Positions 1-8,202 of a stretch of DNA of 64,000 bases are shown piece after piece (position 1 is the first letter of the stretch; each line of letters opens with the position of its first letter). The notes beneath the pieces are model-generated. The model ran no database searches and had not been told where the DNA came from. It was given only the letters and a program-made list of their open reading frames with translations. The position numbers were made by a program, and so were the translations under genes. Source of the DNA: Actinomycetota bacterium (GTDB taxonomy: Bacteria; Actinomycetota; Acidimicrobiia; Acidimicrobiales; Ilumatobacteraceae); NCBI GenBank assembly GCA_009702045.1, contig WLIV01000016.1, positions 17,580 to 81,579 of the forward strand, in the 5' to 3' direction.

Positions 1-142
1 GGCGGTCAGACCCGCGACACAGAGCCGGGAACCGGGGGCCGAGAGGCCGGGCCGGTCGCCGGCGGGTCTGTCTGTGTCGCGGCCTCGTGCATCAGAGGTG
101 GCGGTCAGACCCGCGACACAGAGCCGGGAACCGGGGGCCGAG
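1..142. repeat. 43-bp direct repeat, two copies 99 bp apart
   Basis: Bases 1-43 and 100-142 are identical. Between them, around 71-81, lies an inverted copy of the core ccgcgacacag, so the block could form a hairpin. It is downstream of metF (which reads leftward) and seems non-coding. The left copy starts at the window edge, so more copies may lie outside. Confidence 0.85.
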
Positions 143-170
143 GGGCTGGGCTGGGCTGGAGGGTCGCCGG

Positions 171-230
171 CGCGGGCCTGGGCGCGGGCCTGGGCGCGGG
201 CCTGGGCGCGGGCCTGGGCGCGGGCCTGGG
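171..230. repeat. 12-bp tandem repeat, five perfect copies
   Basis: The unit cgcgggcctggg is repeated five times without a mismatch, beginning 8 bp beyond the metF stop codon. A rightward frame through it would read Ala-Arg-Ala-Trp repeats, but nothing else supports a gene there. It is probably a slippage-prone minisatellite in the metF 3' region. Confidence 0.9.
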
Positions 231-238
231 CGGAGGGG

Positions 239-1099
239 CTACGCGCGGAGGTTGAGGTTGGCGAAGATCTGACGCGTCGCCCAACTGCGGTTCAGCGTGT
301 AGAAGTGCAGACCCGGAGCACCGGCTTCGAGCAGGCGGGCGCACAACTCGGTGGCCAGTTCGACGCCGATCCGTTCACCTTCGTCGAGGTCGTCGCCAGC
401 TTTCGACATCGCCTTCTGCACCCACTCCGGTACTTCGGCGCCGCTCATGTGTGCCATGCGCGTCACCTGCCCGAGGTTGCTGATGGGCATGATGCCCGGC
501 ACGACCGGCTTGGTGGTGCCGAGGTCGGCGAGCTCGTCGACCATCTGCCGGTAGTGCTCGACGTCGAAGAAGAACTGCGTGATCGCGAAGTCGGCCCGCT
601 GCAGTTTGTCGGCCAGGTGCCGTCGGTCGGTGAGGCGATCGGGCGAGCGAGGGTGCAGCTCGGGGTGCGCTGCCACGCCGACGGAGAACCCGCCGAACTC
701 ACGAATGTCGTCCACCAGCTCGCCGCTGAAGCGGTAGTCGCTGGGCACCGGATCGGCTCCATGAGCCGGTGGGTCGCCGCCCAGGGCGAGGATGTTCTCG
801 ACGTTCTCGGCCCGGTAGTCCATCAGAATGTCGCGGATGTCGGCGCGGGTGTGGCCCTGACACGTGAGGTGCGCCATCGGGGCGATGGCGGTCTGTCGGC
901 GTACCCAGCTCACCAGGTCGGCGGTCTTGGTGCGCGTGCTGCCACCAGCCCCGTAGGTGACGCTGACGAAGTCGGGCTGGAGGTCTTCCAGTTCGGAGAT
1001 CGTGCGCCCGAGGCTGAGCCAGCCAGCCTCATGCTTGGGTGGGAAGAACTCGAAGGAGCATGTGCGCCCACCGGCGAGGAGATCGGAGATGCGTGCCAC
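239..1099 (-). CDS. metF: Methylenetetrahydrofolate reductase
   Basis: Reduces 5,10-methylene-THF to 5-methyl-THF with flavin, supplying methyl groups for methionine synthesis in the cytosol. The 286-residue product has family motifs along its length: SFEFFPPK near residue 15, FVSVTYGAGGSTR, HLTCQGH, LALGGDPP, ITQFFFDVEHY, PGIMPISN and a C-terminal GLHFYTLNRS. The GTG at 1099 was chosen because it places the first conserved strand about 14 residues in, as usual for the family; longer frames add a low-quality tail that would run into the divergent gene at 1168. The length is normal for bacterial MetF (about 280-300). Confidence 0.95.
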   Translation of the reverse strand: MARISDLLAGGRTCSFEFFPPKHEAGWLSLGRTISELEDLQPDFVSVTYGAGGSTRTKTADLVSWVRRQTAIAPMAHLTCQGHTRADIRDILMDYRAENVENILALGGDPPAHGADPVPSDYRFSGELVDDIREFGGFSVGVAAHPELHPRSPDRLTDRRHLADKLQRADFAITQFFFDVEHYRQMVDELADLGTTKPVVPGIMPISNLGQVTRMAHMSGAEVPEWVQKAMSKAGDDLDEGERIGVELATELCARLLEAGAPGLHFYTLNRSWATRQIFANLNLRA

Positions 1100-1167
1100 T
1101 TTCCACAGCTTGGCGCAGACCGCACCCGAACGCGTGCAAGTCTTTACAAAACACGTGGAGGTGTCAG

Positions 1168-2241
1168 ATGATCGAAGCGGACGGTCAGACGGTTGCCAGC
1201 GGCGAAATTGCCCCAGCACTGAGCACGCGCGTGCTCGACTGGCTGGGAACGGAGAGCGCCGAACGGCCTGCGCCCAGCCTGTTGGCGGCGTTCGCCGGCA
1301 TCGGCGGCGTCATGTTGGGTCTCGGGCTGCTGATTGCCATCGTCGGCGAGAACGCCACTCGCAGCAAGTTCATCGGCGTCGGCGCGGCACTGATCGCTGT
1401 GGCGTGGGCCGCACGCAGTTTCGTCACCGTATCCGCAATCAAGTCGATGGCAGTGGGCGTGGCCTTGGTGGGCATCCCGGCGTTCAGCCTCGGCGCCACC
1501 GTCAGCAACGGCACCGACTCGTTCTGGACCGGTGCGCTACTCGCCGTCTTGTTCCTCGCTGCATGGGCCCTACCCGGGTTCAAGAACCGAAACCTGTTCC
1601 TCGCGTTGGGGGCCATCGCACTCGTCGCATCCTTCGGCTCGCTCAGCGCTCGAGACAACAACGCATCTCAGATCGAGAAGTGCCAGACCTACATACAACA
1701 GGGTGACTTCGACAGCTTCGACGCCAAGTGCCAGAACCTCTATGCATCTGACACGACCAACGGAGTGCTGCCCCTCAAGGTCACCGACAACATCGGCGAA
1801 CAGGGCGCCATCTACCTGATCGGCGCGGCGCTGTTCTTGAGCCTCACGTGGTGGCTCGACCGACGTGGTCGTCGCGGCACCGCCACCGCCTTCGCCGCCG
1901 CGGGCCTCGTCACCGCTGTCACGGGAACAGCCCTGCTGGCCAACAAGTTCGACGGGTCGTCAGGCGGCGTGTTCGTCACCATCGTCGGACTGATCGTCTG
2001 CATTGTCGGATCACATGGAGCGCGCCGCACCACCACATGGGCAGGGGCGCTGATGTCGTCGCTCGGCCTTGTCTGGGTCGTCGCCTGGGAATGGAAGCCC
2101 AAGTCGTCGTCGAGCACCGGTGGTGTCGCGATCACCGTCGGCCTGTTGCTCGTTGCTGTCGCGCTCGCTGCCGCCGCGATCAGGTCGGCTCAGCCCGTCG
2201 AGTCAGCGGAGTCGCCGTCAGCGGAGTCGCCGGGTCAGTGA
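1168..2241 (+). CDS. Multi-pass membrane protein, unknown function
   Basis: A 357-residue protein with about ten hydrophobic segments. A polar loop after the fifth (about residues 150-190) contains two Cys (EKCQTY and AKCQNL) that could form a disulfide outside the cell. The tail is a short Ser/Glu/Pro-rich stretch. GGAGGT at 1157-1162 sits 5 nt before the ATG, fixing the start. It is divergent from metF and convergent with purH, and its last 7 bp overlap the purH 3' end. I do not recognise a named family. Confidence 0.75.
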   Translation: MIEADGQTVASGEIAPALSTRVLDWLGTESAERPAPSLLAAFAGIGGVMLGLGLLIAIVGENATRSKFIGVGAALIAVAWAARSFVTVSAIKSMAVGVALVGIPAFSLGATVSNGTDSFWTGALLAVLFLAAWALPGFKNRNLFLALGAIALVASFGSLSARDNNASQIEKCQTYIQQGDFDSFDAKCQNLYASDTTNGVLPLKVTDNIGEQGAIYLIGAALFLSLTWWLDRRGRRGTATAFAAAGLVTAVTGTALLANKFDGSSGGVFVTIVGLIVCIVGSHGARRTTTWAGALMSSLGLVWVVAWEWKPKSSSSTGGVAITVGLLLVAVALAAAAIRSAQPVESAESPSAESPGQ

Positions 2242-3740
2242 CGGAAGTGCCGTTCTCCGGTGAACACCATGGCGATGCCATGTTCATCGGCGGCGGCGAT
2301 CACCTCGGCGTCACGCACGCTGCCACCGGGCTGGATCACGGCCGTGATTCCCGCCGCAGCAGCGGCATCGAGGCCGTCGCGGAACGGGAAGAATGCGTCG
2401 CTCGCGCATACCCCGCCCACGGCCCGACCGGCCGAGCGGTCGGCGGCGATGCGCGCGCTGTCGAGACGGTTCTGCTGACCCGCACCGATACCGAACGCCT
2501 GACCATCCTTGGCGTAGACGATGGCGTTGCTGCTGACCACCGCACATACCTGCCACGCAAACTCAAGGTCTCCCCACTGTTCGGGGGTGGGTTGTTCGGT
2601 AGTGACGACCTGCCAGGTCGACCGGTTCGGCGAGACGGAGTCCACCTGCTGCACCAGCAGACCGCCATCGATCACGCGTAGGTCGAGTGCAGACCCTTTC
2701 GGTGCACCGGCGGACATCACCCGCAGGTTGCCCTTCTTGGCGAACACCTCGAGCGCCTCGGGCGCGTACGACGGGGCGACGACGACCTCCGTGAACACCG
2801 GGGCGAGCGCCTCAGCCAGCGCGACCGGCACAGGCCGGTTGAGCGCCACGATGCCACCGAACGCGCTGACCGGATCGCACGCGTTGGCCAGCACATAGGC
2901 CTCCTCGATGGTGTCGGCTACGGCCACACCGCACGGGTTCGCGTGCTTCACGATCACGCATGCCGGACGGCCGAAGCGCTGCACCAGCTTCCACGCGGCC
3001 TCGGTGTCGTACAGGTTGAGGTAGCTCAGTTCCTTGCCTTGATGTTGCACTGCGGTGTCCCACCAACTGATGGCACCGGCCAAGCGGTAGCGGGCGCCCT
3101 GCTGGTGTGGGTTCTCGCCGTAGCGCAACGTCTGCGCGCGCTCGAGCGACAGGTGCAGACCGATCGGCAGTTCGTCCTTCGAGTCGGGTGACGGGGCATC
3201 GAACCAGTTTGCGATGGCGGCGTCGTATGCAGCGATCGTGGCGAACGCATCGCGGGCCAGGCGGCGACGAGTGCCCGACGACAACGCGCCGTTGTTCGTG
3301 ATCTCGTCGAGCACGACTCCGTAGTCGGACGGGTTCACGACGACGCCGACGTGAGCGTGGTTCTTCGCGGCCGCACGCACCATCGCCGGGCCACCGATGT
3401 CGATCAGTTCAATGCTGGGGTTGCTGCTGAACGGGTACAGGTTGACGACGACCAGATCGATCGCCTCGATACCGTGCGCAGCCATGTCGGCCTGGTGCTC
3501 GGGCTTCGTGGGGTCGGCCAGCAGACCACCGTGCACCTTGGGGTGCAACGTGACCACGCGGTGATCGAGAATGGCCGGCAGCCCGGTGAGGTCGGCAAGG
3601 TCGGCGACCTCTAACCCGGCCTCAGAAATGGCCTTCGCGGTGCCACCGCTACTGACGATCCGCCACCCCGCGGAGCGCAGTCCGCGAGCCAGATCGACGA
3701 TCCCGGATTTGTCATACACAGAGAGCAGCGCGATGGGCAT
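2235..3740 (-). CDS. purH: Bifunctional AICAR transformylase / IMP cyclohydrolase
   Basis: Catalyses the last two steps of de novo purine synthesis (AICAR to FAICAR to IMP). The 501-residue product has the N-terminal cyclohydrolase domain ([31 protein letters not shown]) and the C-terminal transformylase domain with RYGENPHQ and the catalytic Lys-His in VKHANPCG. It ends in the expected FTGERHFRH. One oddity: the RVKTLHP motif reads RVVTLHP, so residue 63 is Val where a conserved active-site Lys is expected. Start at ATG 3740 because TACATT lies 6 nt upstream (leaderless); a TTG two codons earlier is possible. Confidence 0.96.
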   Translation of the reverse strand: MPIALLSVYDKSGIVDLARGLRSAGWRIVSSGGTAKAISEAGLEVADLADLTGLPAILDHRVVTLHPKVHGGLLADPTKPEHQADMAAHGIEAIDLVVVNLYPFSSNPSIELIDIGGPAMVRAAAKNHAHVGVVVNPSDYGVVLDEITNNGALSSGTRRRLARDAFATIAAYDAAIANWFDAPSPDSKDELPIGLHLSLERAQTLRYGENPHQQGARYRLAGAISWWDTAVQHQGKELSYLNLYDTEAAWKLVQRFGRPACVIVKHANPCGVAVADTIEEAYVLANACDPVSAFGGIVALNRPVPVALAEALAPVFTEVVVAPSYAPEALEVFAKKGNLRVMSAGAPKGSALDLRVIDGGLLVQQVDSVSPNRSTWQVVTTEQPTPEQWGDLEFAWQVCAVVSSNAIVYAKDGQAFGIGAGQQNRLDSARIAADRSAGRAVGGVCASDAFFPFRDGLDAAAAAGITAVIQPGGSVRDAEVIAAADEHGIAMVFTGERHFRH

Positions 3741-3746
3741 GGACAA

Positions 3747-3752
3747 AATGTA
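3747..3752 (-). promoter_or_regulatory. -10 box of purH (leaderless)
   Basis: TACATT on the minus strand, 6 nt before the purH ATG, with no Shine-Dalgarno between. It fits the TANNNT pattern seen before many genes here. Confidence 0.55.
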
Positions 3753-3843
3753 CGTGGCCGCGCGAGGTGCGCGAGCGGTGTCTTAACAAGGTGTACGGTT
3801 CGGGATAACGGAGTCAGATTCAACAAACATCGGGAGGCATTCC

Positions 3844-4392
3844 GTGGACCTCAGCAAAATCAGCAAGGGCGGCCAGATCTACGCAGGAGCTGGACTCGTC
3901 TATTTCATTGCCTCGTTCCTACCGTGGTACAAGATCGACATCCCGGCTGAGCTACAGGCGTTCATCGGCAAAGCCGATGTCAACGCCTGGGGCGACATCG
4001 GGTTCCTCTGGGGCAGCCTGTGGGCACTCGTCTTCCTCGCTGGCGCAGCGCTGGTCGTGCTGCCTGCGTTCGGCGTCAAGGTGCCGAAGCTTCCGGCGAT
4101 CGCCTATCTCGCATCGGCCGCCGTCGCCAGTCTGTTCACCTTGTTGAAGCTGGTCATCGGCGAAGACGACCCGATCAAGGCCACCTACGGCATCTACCTC
4201 GCGACCCTCGCCACTCTGGGCGCCACATTCGGTGCCTTCCTGTTGTTCAAGGAGTCGGGCGGCTCGCTCGACGACCTGAAGGATCCGAACAAGATCAAGG
4301 CCAGCTTCGGTGGCGGTCACCCCGGTGGCAGCACGCCCCCGCCGCCGCCGCCCCCCGGTATGACGCCCCCGCCGCCGCCGCCGGCCGGCTGA
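3844..4392 (+). CDS. Four-TM membrane protein with proline-rich tail
   Basis: A 182-residue protein, GTG start with GGGAGG about 8 nt upstream. Four hydrophobic segments (roughly residues 13-30, 53-75, 82-105 and 118-137) are followed by a cytosolic-looking linker and a Gly/Pro tail in which runs of six to seven prolines occur twice. Such tails often bind partner proteins, but no partner is evident. It is followed by a strong hairpin terminator. Function unknown. Confidence 0.75.
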   Translation: MDLSKISKGGQIYAGAGLVYFIASFLPWYKIDIPAELQAFIGKADVNAWGDIGFLWGSLWALVFLAGAALVVLPAFGVKVPKLPAIAYLASAAVASLFTLLKLVIGEDDPIKATYGIYLATLATLGATFGAFLLFKESGGSLDDLKDPNKIKASFGGGHPGGSTPPPPPPPGMTPPPPPPAG

Positions 4393-4411
4393 GTACCCAC
4401 ATATTCCTCGA

Positions 4412-4441
4412 CAAGTGCCCCGCCGAGCGGCGGGGCACTTG
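4412..4441. terminator. Perfect 13-bp hairpin terminator
   Basis: caagtgccccgcc pairs perfectly with ggcggggcacttg across a GAGC tetraloop, 19 bp after the stop of the proline-tailed membrane protein. There is no U-tract, which is common in high-GC actinobacteria. Confidence 0.8.
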
Positions 4442-4527
4442 CGCGTTTGGACCGCAGCGAGTCGATGTACTACTGCGCAAGTGACCGCAGCCACGCTGAC
4501 GCCCGAACACCCGATGAGCAGCACTGA

Positions 4528-4533
4528 TAGCGT
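4528..4533 (+). promoter_or_regulatory. -10 box of the Rieske gene (leaderless)
   Basis: TAGCGT ends 6 nt before the GTG at 4540; no Shine-Dalgarno is present. Confidence 0.55.
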
Positions 4534-4539
4534 CAACGC

Positions 4540-5754
4540 GTGACCTCCCCAACTTGGCAACGCCCCGGGTACGCCTTCGACCCTGCGGAGGTGCAGTCGC
4601 TACCCAACACGGCCTATGCCAGCCCCGAGGTGTTCGAGCGGGAGATGCAGCGTGCGTTCTCACCTGAGAATGGCCTGAAGTACGTCGGTCACGACATTCT
4701 GTTGCCGCTCGGTGGTCACCGCCGCAGCGACGGCGACGAGCGTCTGGTGCTCACCCGCGATGCGGACGGCGCCGTGCATCTGCTGGCCAACCTGTGCACC
4801 CACGCCTGCCGGCCGATCCTGAGCCATGACGAGCCGATCAACAAGCCGCGCTTGGCGTGCGAGTTCCACGACTGGTCGTTCCGCTCCGACGGTTCGCTGA
4901 TCGGTGGGGCGAACTTCGACTTCGGACGCGGCGCCGCAGCCGAGGCACGGCGCGATGCGTTGAAACTTCCCAGCTTCGACTTGCTCAGCTGGCACGGTTT
5001 CCACTTCGCCGTCGACCCCGATCAGCGCGATTCGTATGCTGCCGACCTGGCTCGTGTCGACTCCGACTTCGCCGAGCGCGACGTGGTCCACTGGCTCGAC
5101 CTCGATGACTGCGTGTTGCACTCGACCCACGACGACCGGTACCACGGCGACTGGAAAGCCTTCCTGGAGGTCTTCGGCGACTGCTACCACGTGCCGCCCT
5201 ACCACCCCGGCCTGGCCTCGTTCGTGGACTGCAACTCGATCGAGTGGACGTTCGGCGAGAACTTCCACGCTCAGTTCCTCACGCTCTCCGACGAGCGCGG
5301 TACCAAGTCGGCGAAGTATGCGGAATGGGCCGAGGGCCTCGACACGTACTACGCCTTGCGCGGCGAGACCACACCGCGCATGGGCGTCGGCTGGGTCGGC
5401 GTCTACCCCAATCTCATGTTCGAGGTGTACAACGGGCTGCGCGTGTTGTCCGTGATCGTTCCGCTGGGTTTTGGCGAGTATCTCAACCGCGTGCACTACT
5501 GCGTGCCTGCTGACATGGAGACGCTCGTTCCCGGCCTGGCGCAATCGATCGTCGACGCGTTCGAGGAAACCGTGCTGGAAGACCACGACCTCGTCGAACG
5601 TCGCCATGAAGGCATGGCCACGGCGAGGTCACTCGGGCTCACGTTCGACAACTACAGCGCCAACCTCGGCGGGCTGGCGCTGGAAGCCGGTGTGTCGCAC
5701 TTCCACGACTGGTGGAACCGCCGTGTCGGGACACCCGAACCGTCGATGAGCTGA
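4540..5754 (+). CDS. Rieske-type ring-hydroxylating oxygenase, large subunit
   Basis: A 404-residue oxygenase component. The N-terminal Rieske domain shows CTH and CEFHDW (C-x-H...C-x2-H, near residues 87-110), which bind the 2Fe-2S cluster. The catalytic domain has the mononuclear iron motif in the stretch FLEVFGDCYHVPPYHPG, with two His and an upstream acidic residue; a C-terminal Asp ligand is likely but not pinned down. Family members insert O2 into aromatic or quaternary-ammonium substrates using an electron from a reductase partner. No reductase or small subunit lies nearby. The start is supported by a TAGCGT box 6 nt upstream. The substrate cannot be read from sequence. Confidence 0.88.
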   Translation: MTSPTWQRPGYAFDPAEVQSLPNTAYASPEVFEREMQRAFSPENGLKYVGHDILLPLGGHRRSDGDERLVLTRDADGAVHLLANLCTHACRPILSHDEPINKPRLACEFHDWSFRSDGSLIGGANFDFGRGAAAEARRDALKLPSFDLLSWHGFHFAVDPDQRDSYAADLARVDSDFAERDVVHWLDLDDCVLHSTHDDRYHGDWKAFLEVFGDCYHVPPYHPGLASFVDCNSIEWTFGENFHAQFLTLSDERGTKSAKYAEWAEGLDTYYALRGETTPRMGVGWVGVYPNLMFEVYNGLRVLSVIVPLGFGEYLNRVHYCVPADMETLVPGLAQSIVDAFEETVLEDHDLVERRHEGMATARSLGLTFDNYSANLGGLALEAGVSHFHDWWNRRVGTPEPSMS

Positions 5755-5831
5755 CCCATTCTGTAAGGTGACAAAAGTGTCAAGCGGCGGGGGCCGCCCA
5801 CGCGGCACACCTTTGGAAGCGGGGAATGCGA

Positions 5832-6980
5832 ATGAGTGACCAACCACGGAGCGCGATCGTCGGGATCGGCCGCACGGCGTACACGCGCAACTCCGGGCGC
5901 ACACCGCTGGCGATGGCCGTGGAGGCCGCTCGCGCCGCCTTCGACGATGCCGGCCTGCCCACCAGTGTGCTCGACGGCGTGACCTGCTTCCACACCATGG
6001 ACTCGGCCTTCCCGATGGATGTGGCCCTGGCCCTCGGCACCACCGAGCTGGAGTTCTCGAACGCGATGTACGCGGGCGGCAACTCGGTGGCCGAGGTCGT
6101 GCGCACCGCGGCCGCGATGGTCGACACCGGCATCTGCAAGGCGGTGCTGGTGTACCGCTCGTTGAACGGTCGCTCGGGTGCCCGCTACGGCACGGTGGCC
6201 GGGCCGATCGAGGTGCCCGGCGAGATGCAGTTCTCTGCGCCGCACGGCTACATGCTGCCGCCGCAGTGGATTGCGATGTGGGCCTCGCGGCACCAGGCCG
6301 TCTACGGCAGCACCTGCGAAGATCTCGGCCAGATCGCGATCACCCAGCGCGGGCACGCAGTGCCCAATGCGCACGCCATCAGCCGCACACCGATCACGAT
6401 GGACGACTATCTCGCCGGCCGCTGGGTGAACGAACCGTTCCGAGTGTTCGACTGCGCCTACGAGGTCGACGGTGCCGTGGCACTGCTGATTGTGTCCACC
6501 GACCTGCTGCCCGACGTGAAGTCCGAACCGGTGTGGATGCTCGGCTCGTCGAACAGCCAGAGCGGTGTCGGGTGGGTGCAATGGGACGACCCGACCTCGA
6601 TGTACTCACGTTCCGCCGGCCCGAAGATCTGGCAACGCACCGGTCTGAAACCATCCGATATCGACGTCGCGTGCATGTACGACTGCTTCACCTACACGGT
6701 GATGGCCACGATGGAGGACTTTGGGTTCTGCGAGAAGGGTCAGGTCGGTGAGTACTTCGCCAGTGGACGAGCCACCTACGGCGGCGACGTCGTGGTGAAC
6801 CCCCACGGCGGCCTACTCTCCGAGGGTTACGTGCACGGCCTCAACCACCACTATGAGGCCGTGCTGCAGCTACGCGGTCAGGCCGGCGTGCGTCAGGTGC
6901 CCGACGCCAAGTTGGCGTTGGTCACTGCTGGCGCCGGCCCCTACGGCGGAGCCAATGTGCTCGGAAAGGACAAGCCGTGA
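5832..6980 (+). CDS. Thiolase-like (SCP-x/lipid-transfer type) protein
   Basis: A 382-residue thiolase-fold protein starting SAIVGIGRT and ending with the family's NPHGGLLSEGYVHGLNH and TAGAGPYGGANVL segments. It lacks the obvious active-site Cys context of classical thiolases, as is usual in this non-canonical group that works with a DUF35 partner in acyl-CoA side-chain cleavage. The gene for that partner follows with a 4-bp GTGA overlap. GGGGA sits 6 nt before ATG 5832; ATG 5826 is the alternative. Probable role: C-C cleavage or condensation on a CoA-bound catabolic intermediate (inference). Confidence 0.85.
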   Translation: MSDQPRSAIVGIGRTAYTRNSGRTPLAMAVEAARAAFDDAGLPTSVLDGVTCFHTMDSAFPMDVALALGTTELEFSNAMYAGGNSVAEVVRTAAAMVDTGICKAVLVYRSLNGRSGARYGTVAGPIEVPGEMQFSAPHGYMLPPQWIAMWASRHQAVYGSTCEDLGQIAITQRGHAVPNAHAISRTPITMDDYLAGRWVNEPFRVFDCAYEVDGAVALLIVSTDLLPDVKSEPVWMLGSSNSQSGVGWVQWDDPTSMYSRSAGPKIWQRTGLKPSDIDVACMYDCFTYTVMATMEDFGFCEKGQVGEYFASGRATYGGDVVVNPHGGLLSEGYVHGLNHHYEAVLQLRGQAGVRQVPDAKLALVTAGAGPYGGANVLGKDKP

Positions 6981-7414
6981 GCGACACCCCCGCCGCCAGC
7001 GCAGACGACTGGCGCACCATCCCGCCGCAGCCGCTGCCCGATGTGGATTCCCAGGGCTACTGGGATGCGACAGCCGCCGGGCAGATCGCGATCGCTCGCT
7101 GTGCCGAGTGTCGCGCGTGGGTGCACCCACCCATCGAACGCTGCAGTGCATGTGGCGGCCCACTGGCGTTCGAGCAGATATCGGGCAACGGCGTGGTGAA
7201 CTCGTTCATCATCATGCACCGCGCCTCCGTGCCGGGGCAGGGCGACGCACCGCACGCAATCGCGCTCATCGACCTCGACGACGCGCCGGGGGTACGTCTG
7301 ACAGGACGCGTCACCGGCGACCCGTCGCTCGTGCGTGTCGGCGACCGCGTCACCGCCCACCTCATCGACGTGGTCGGCGGCACCTACCGCATCCCGGAGT
7401 TCTCGCGCACCTGA
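6977..7414 (+). CDS. DUF35 / OB-fold zinc-ribbon protein
   Basis: A 145-residue protein with a rubredoxin-like zinc ribbon (CAEC about 45 residues in, CSAC about 15 later) followed by an OB-fold that in this family binds acyl-CoA. The GTG start overlaps the thiolase stop as GTGA, so the two are translationally coupled. In characterised pairs the DUF35 subunit forms a complex with the thiolase-like subunit. The stop is only 5 bp from the convergent gene ending at 7420. Confidence 0.88.
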   Translation: MSDTPAASADDWRTIPPQPLPDVDSQGYWDATAAGQIAIARCAECRAWVHPPIERCSACGGPLAFEQISGNGVVNSFIIMHRASVPGQGDAPHAIALIDLDDAPGVRLTGRVTGDPSLVRVGDRVTAHLIDVVGGTYRIPEFSRT

Positions 7415-7419
7415 CCCGC

Positions 7420-8202
7420 TCAGCCCAGCGGCAGGTACACGAACGTCGACCTGATCGACATCACCGGTTCGCCGTTCACCGTGGCCTCCGTCGCGCTGAC
7501 TGCAAACTGATTGCGAGCCGTGTCGAACAACTCCACGACGCGACCGGCCACCACTACCTCTGCCCCGTCAGGGACCGCGCCGTGGACCGTGGTTTCGATA
7601 CCTGCATGGTGCCAATGCAATGGAGATGCGAACTCGACGTTCTCGCGGAAGATCGCGTTGGCGGCGCTCCCCAACCATGCCGGGTGTGCCCAACGGTGGT
7701 CGCGCCAGAACGAACCATCGGCCATGTTCGGGGTCATCTCCAGGTCGCGATCGGCGAGGAACGTGAACCGGATCGGCGTCAGGACCAGACCGTCGAGTGC
7801 CTCACGAGTGTTCGGCACCTTGTGGCCGCGAGTGTGCGTGGGGTCGACGACCGCTGGCACAAGTGTTCCCCGACGACGAGCAGTGCCCGTCGCGTACACC
7901 ACTCCGTCTACGTCGCTGATCGCGAACGCCATCTCGTCGGCGGTTATATCAACGTCGATCAGCAGGTCGAGACCGGCCGACAGGTGCGAGCGGAAACGCA
8001 GATCGAGTGCACCCTGCGTTGCCCACTCCTCGCCCCACTCCGCAACGGCGTACCGACTGAGCCAGGTCATGACCGTGACGCCCATGATGTGCTCGCCGTA
8101 GTCCTGCGACTCGGTCGAGCCGACGGGGAACTGACGCATACCGAAGTTCGTACTGGTGAAGTGGTGTTGCACCCGTACAGGATGCCTGATGATGCCCGTC
8201 AC
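7420..8202 (-). CDS. Probable double hot-dog (MaoC/thioesterase-like) protein
   Basis: A 260-residue protein whose two halves each look like a hot-dog fold: a long helix region (YGEHIMGVTVMTWLSRY) then strands, and a second half with SFWRDHRWAHPAW then strands ending in MSIRSTFVYLPLG. Such proteins act as hydratases or thioesterases on acyl-CoA. The GTG at 8202 overlaps the stop of the upstream hydrolase gene (GTGA), so the two are coupled; the longer in-frame extension overlaps that gene and is rejected. The family assignment is tentative. Confidence 0.7.
   Translation of the reverse strand: MTGIIRHPVRVQHHFTSTNFGMRQFPVGSTESQDYGEHIMGVTVMTWLSRYAVAEWGEEWATQGALDLRFRSHLSAGLDLLIDVDITADEMAFAISDVDGVVYATGTARRRGTLVPAVVDPTHTRGHKVPNTREALDGLVLTPIRFTFLADRDLEMTPNMADGSFWRDHRWAHPAWLGSAANAIFRENVEFASPLHWHHAGIETTVHGAVPDGAEVVVAGRVVELFDTARNQFAVSATEATVNGEPVMSIRSTFVYLPLG

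Noticed and set aside
74..1171. Long rightward frame through the minisatellite and metF
   Set aside because: It is antisense to metF, whose conserved motifs are plain, and its start consists of Ala/Arg/Trp repeats from the 12-bp tandem array.
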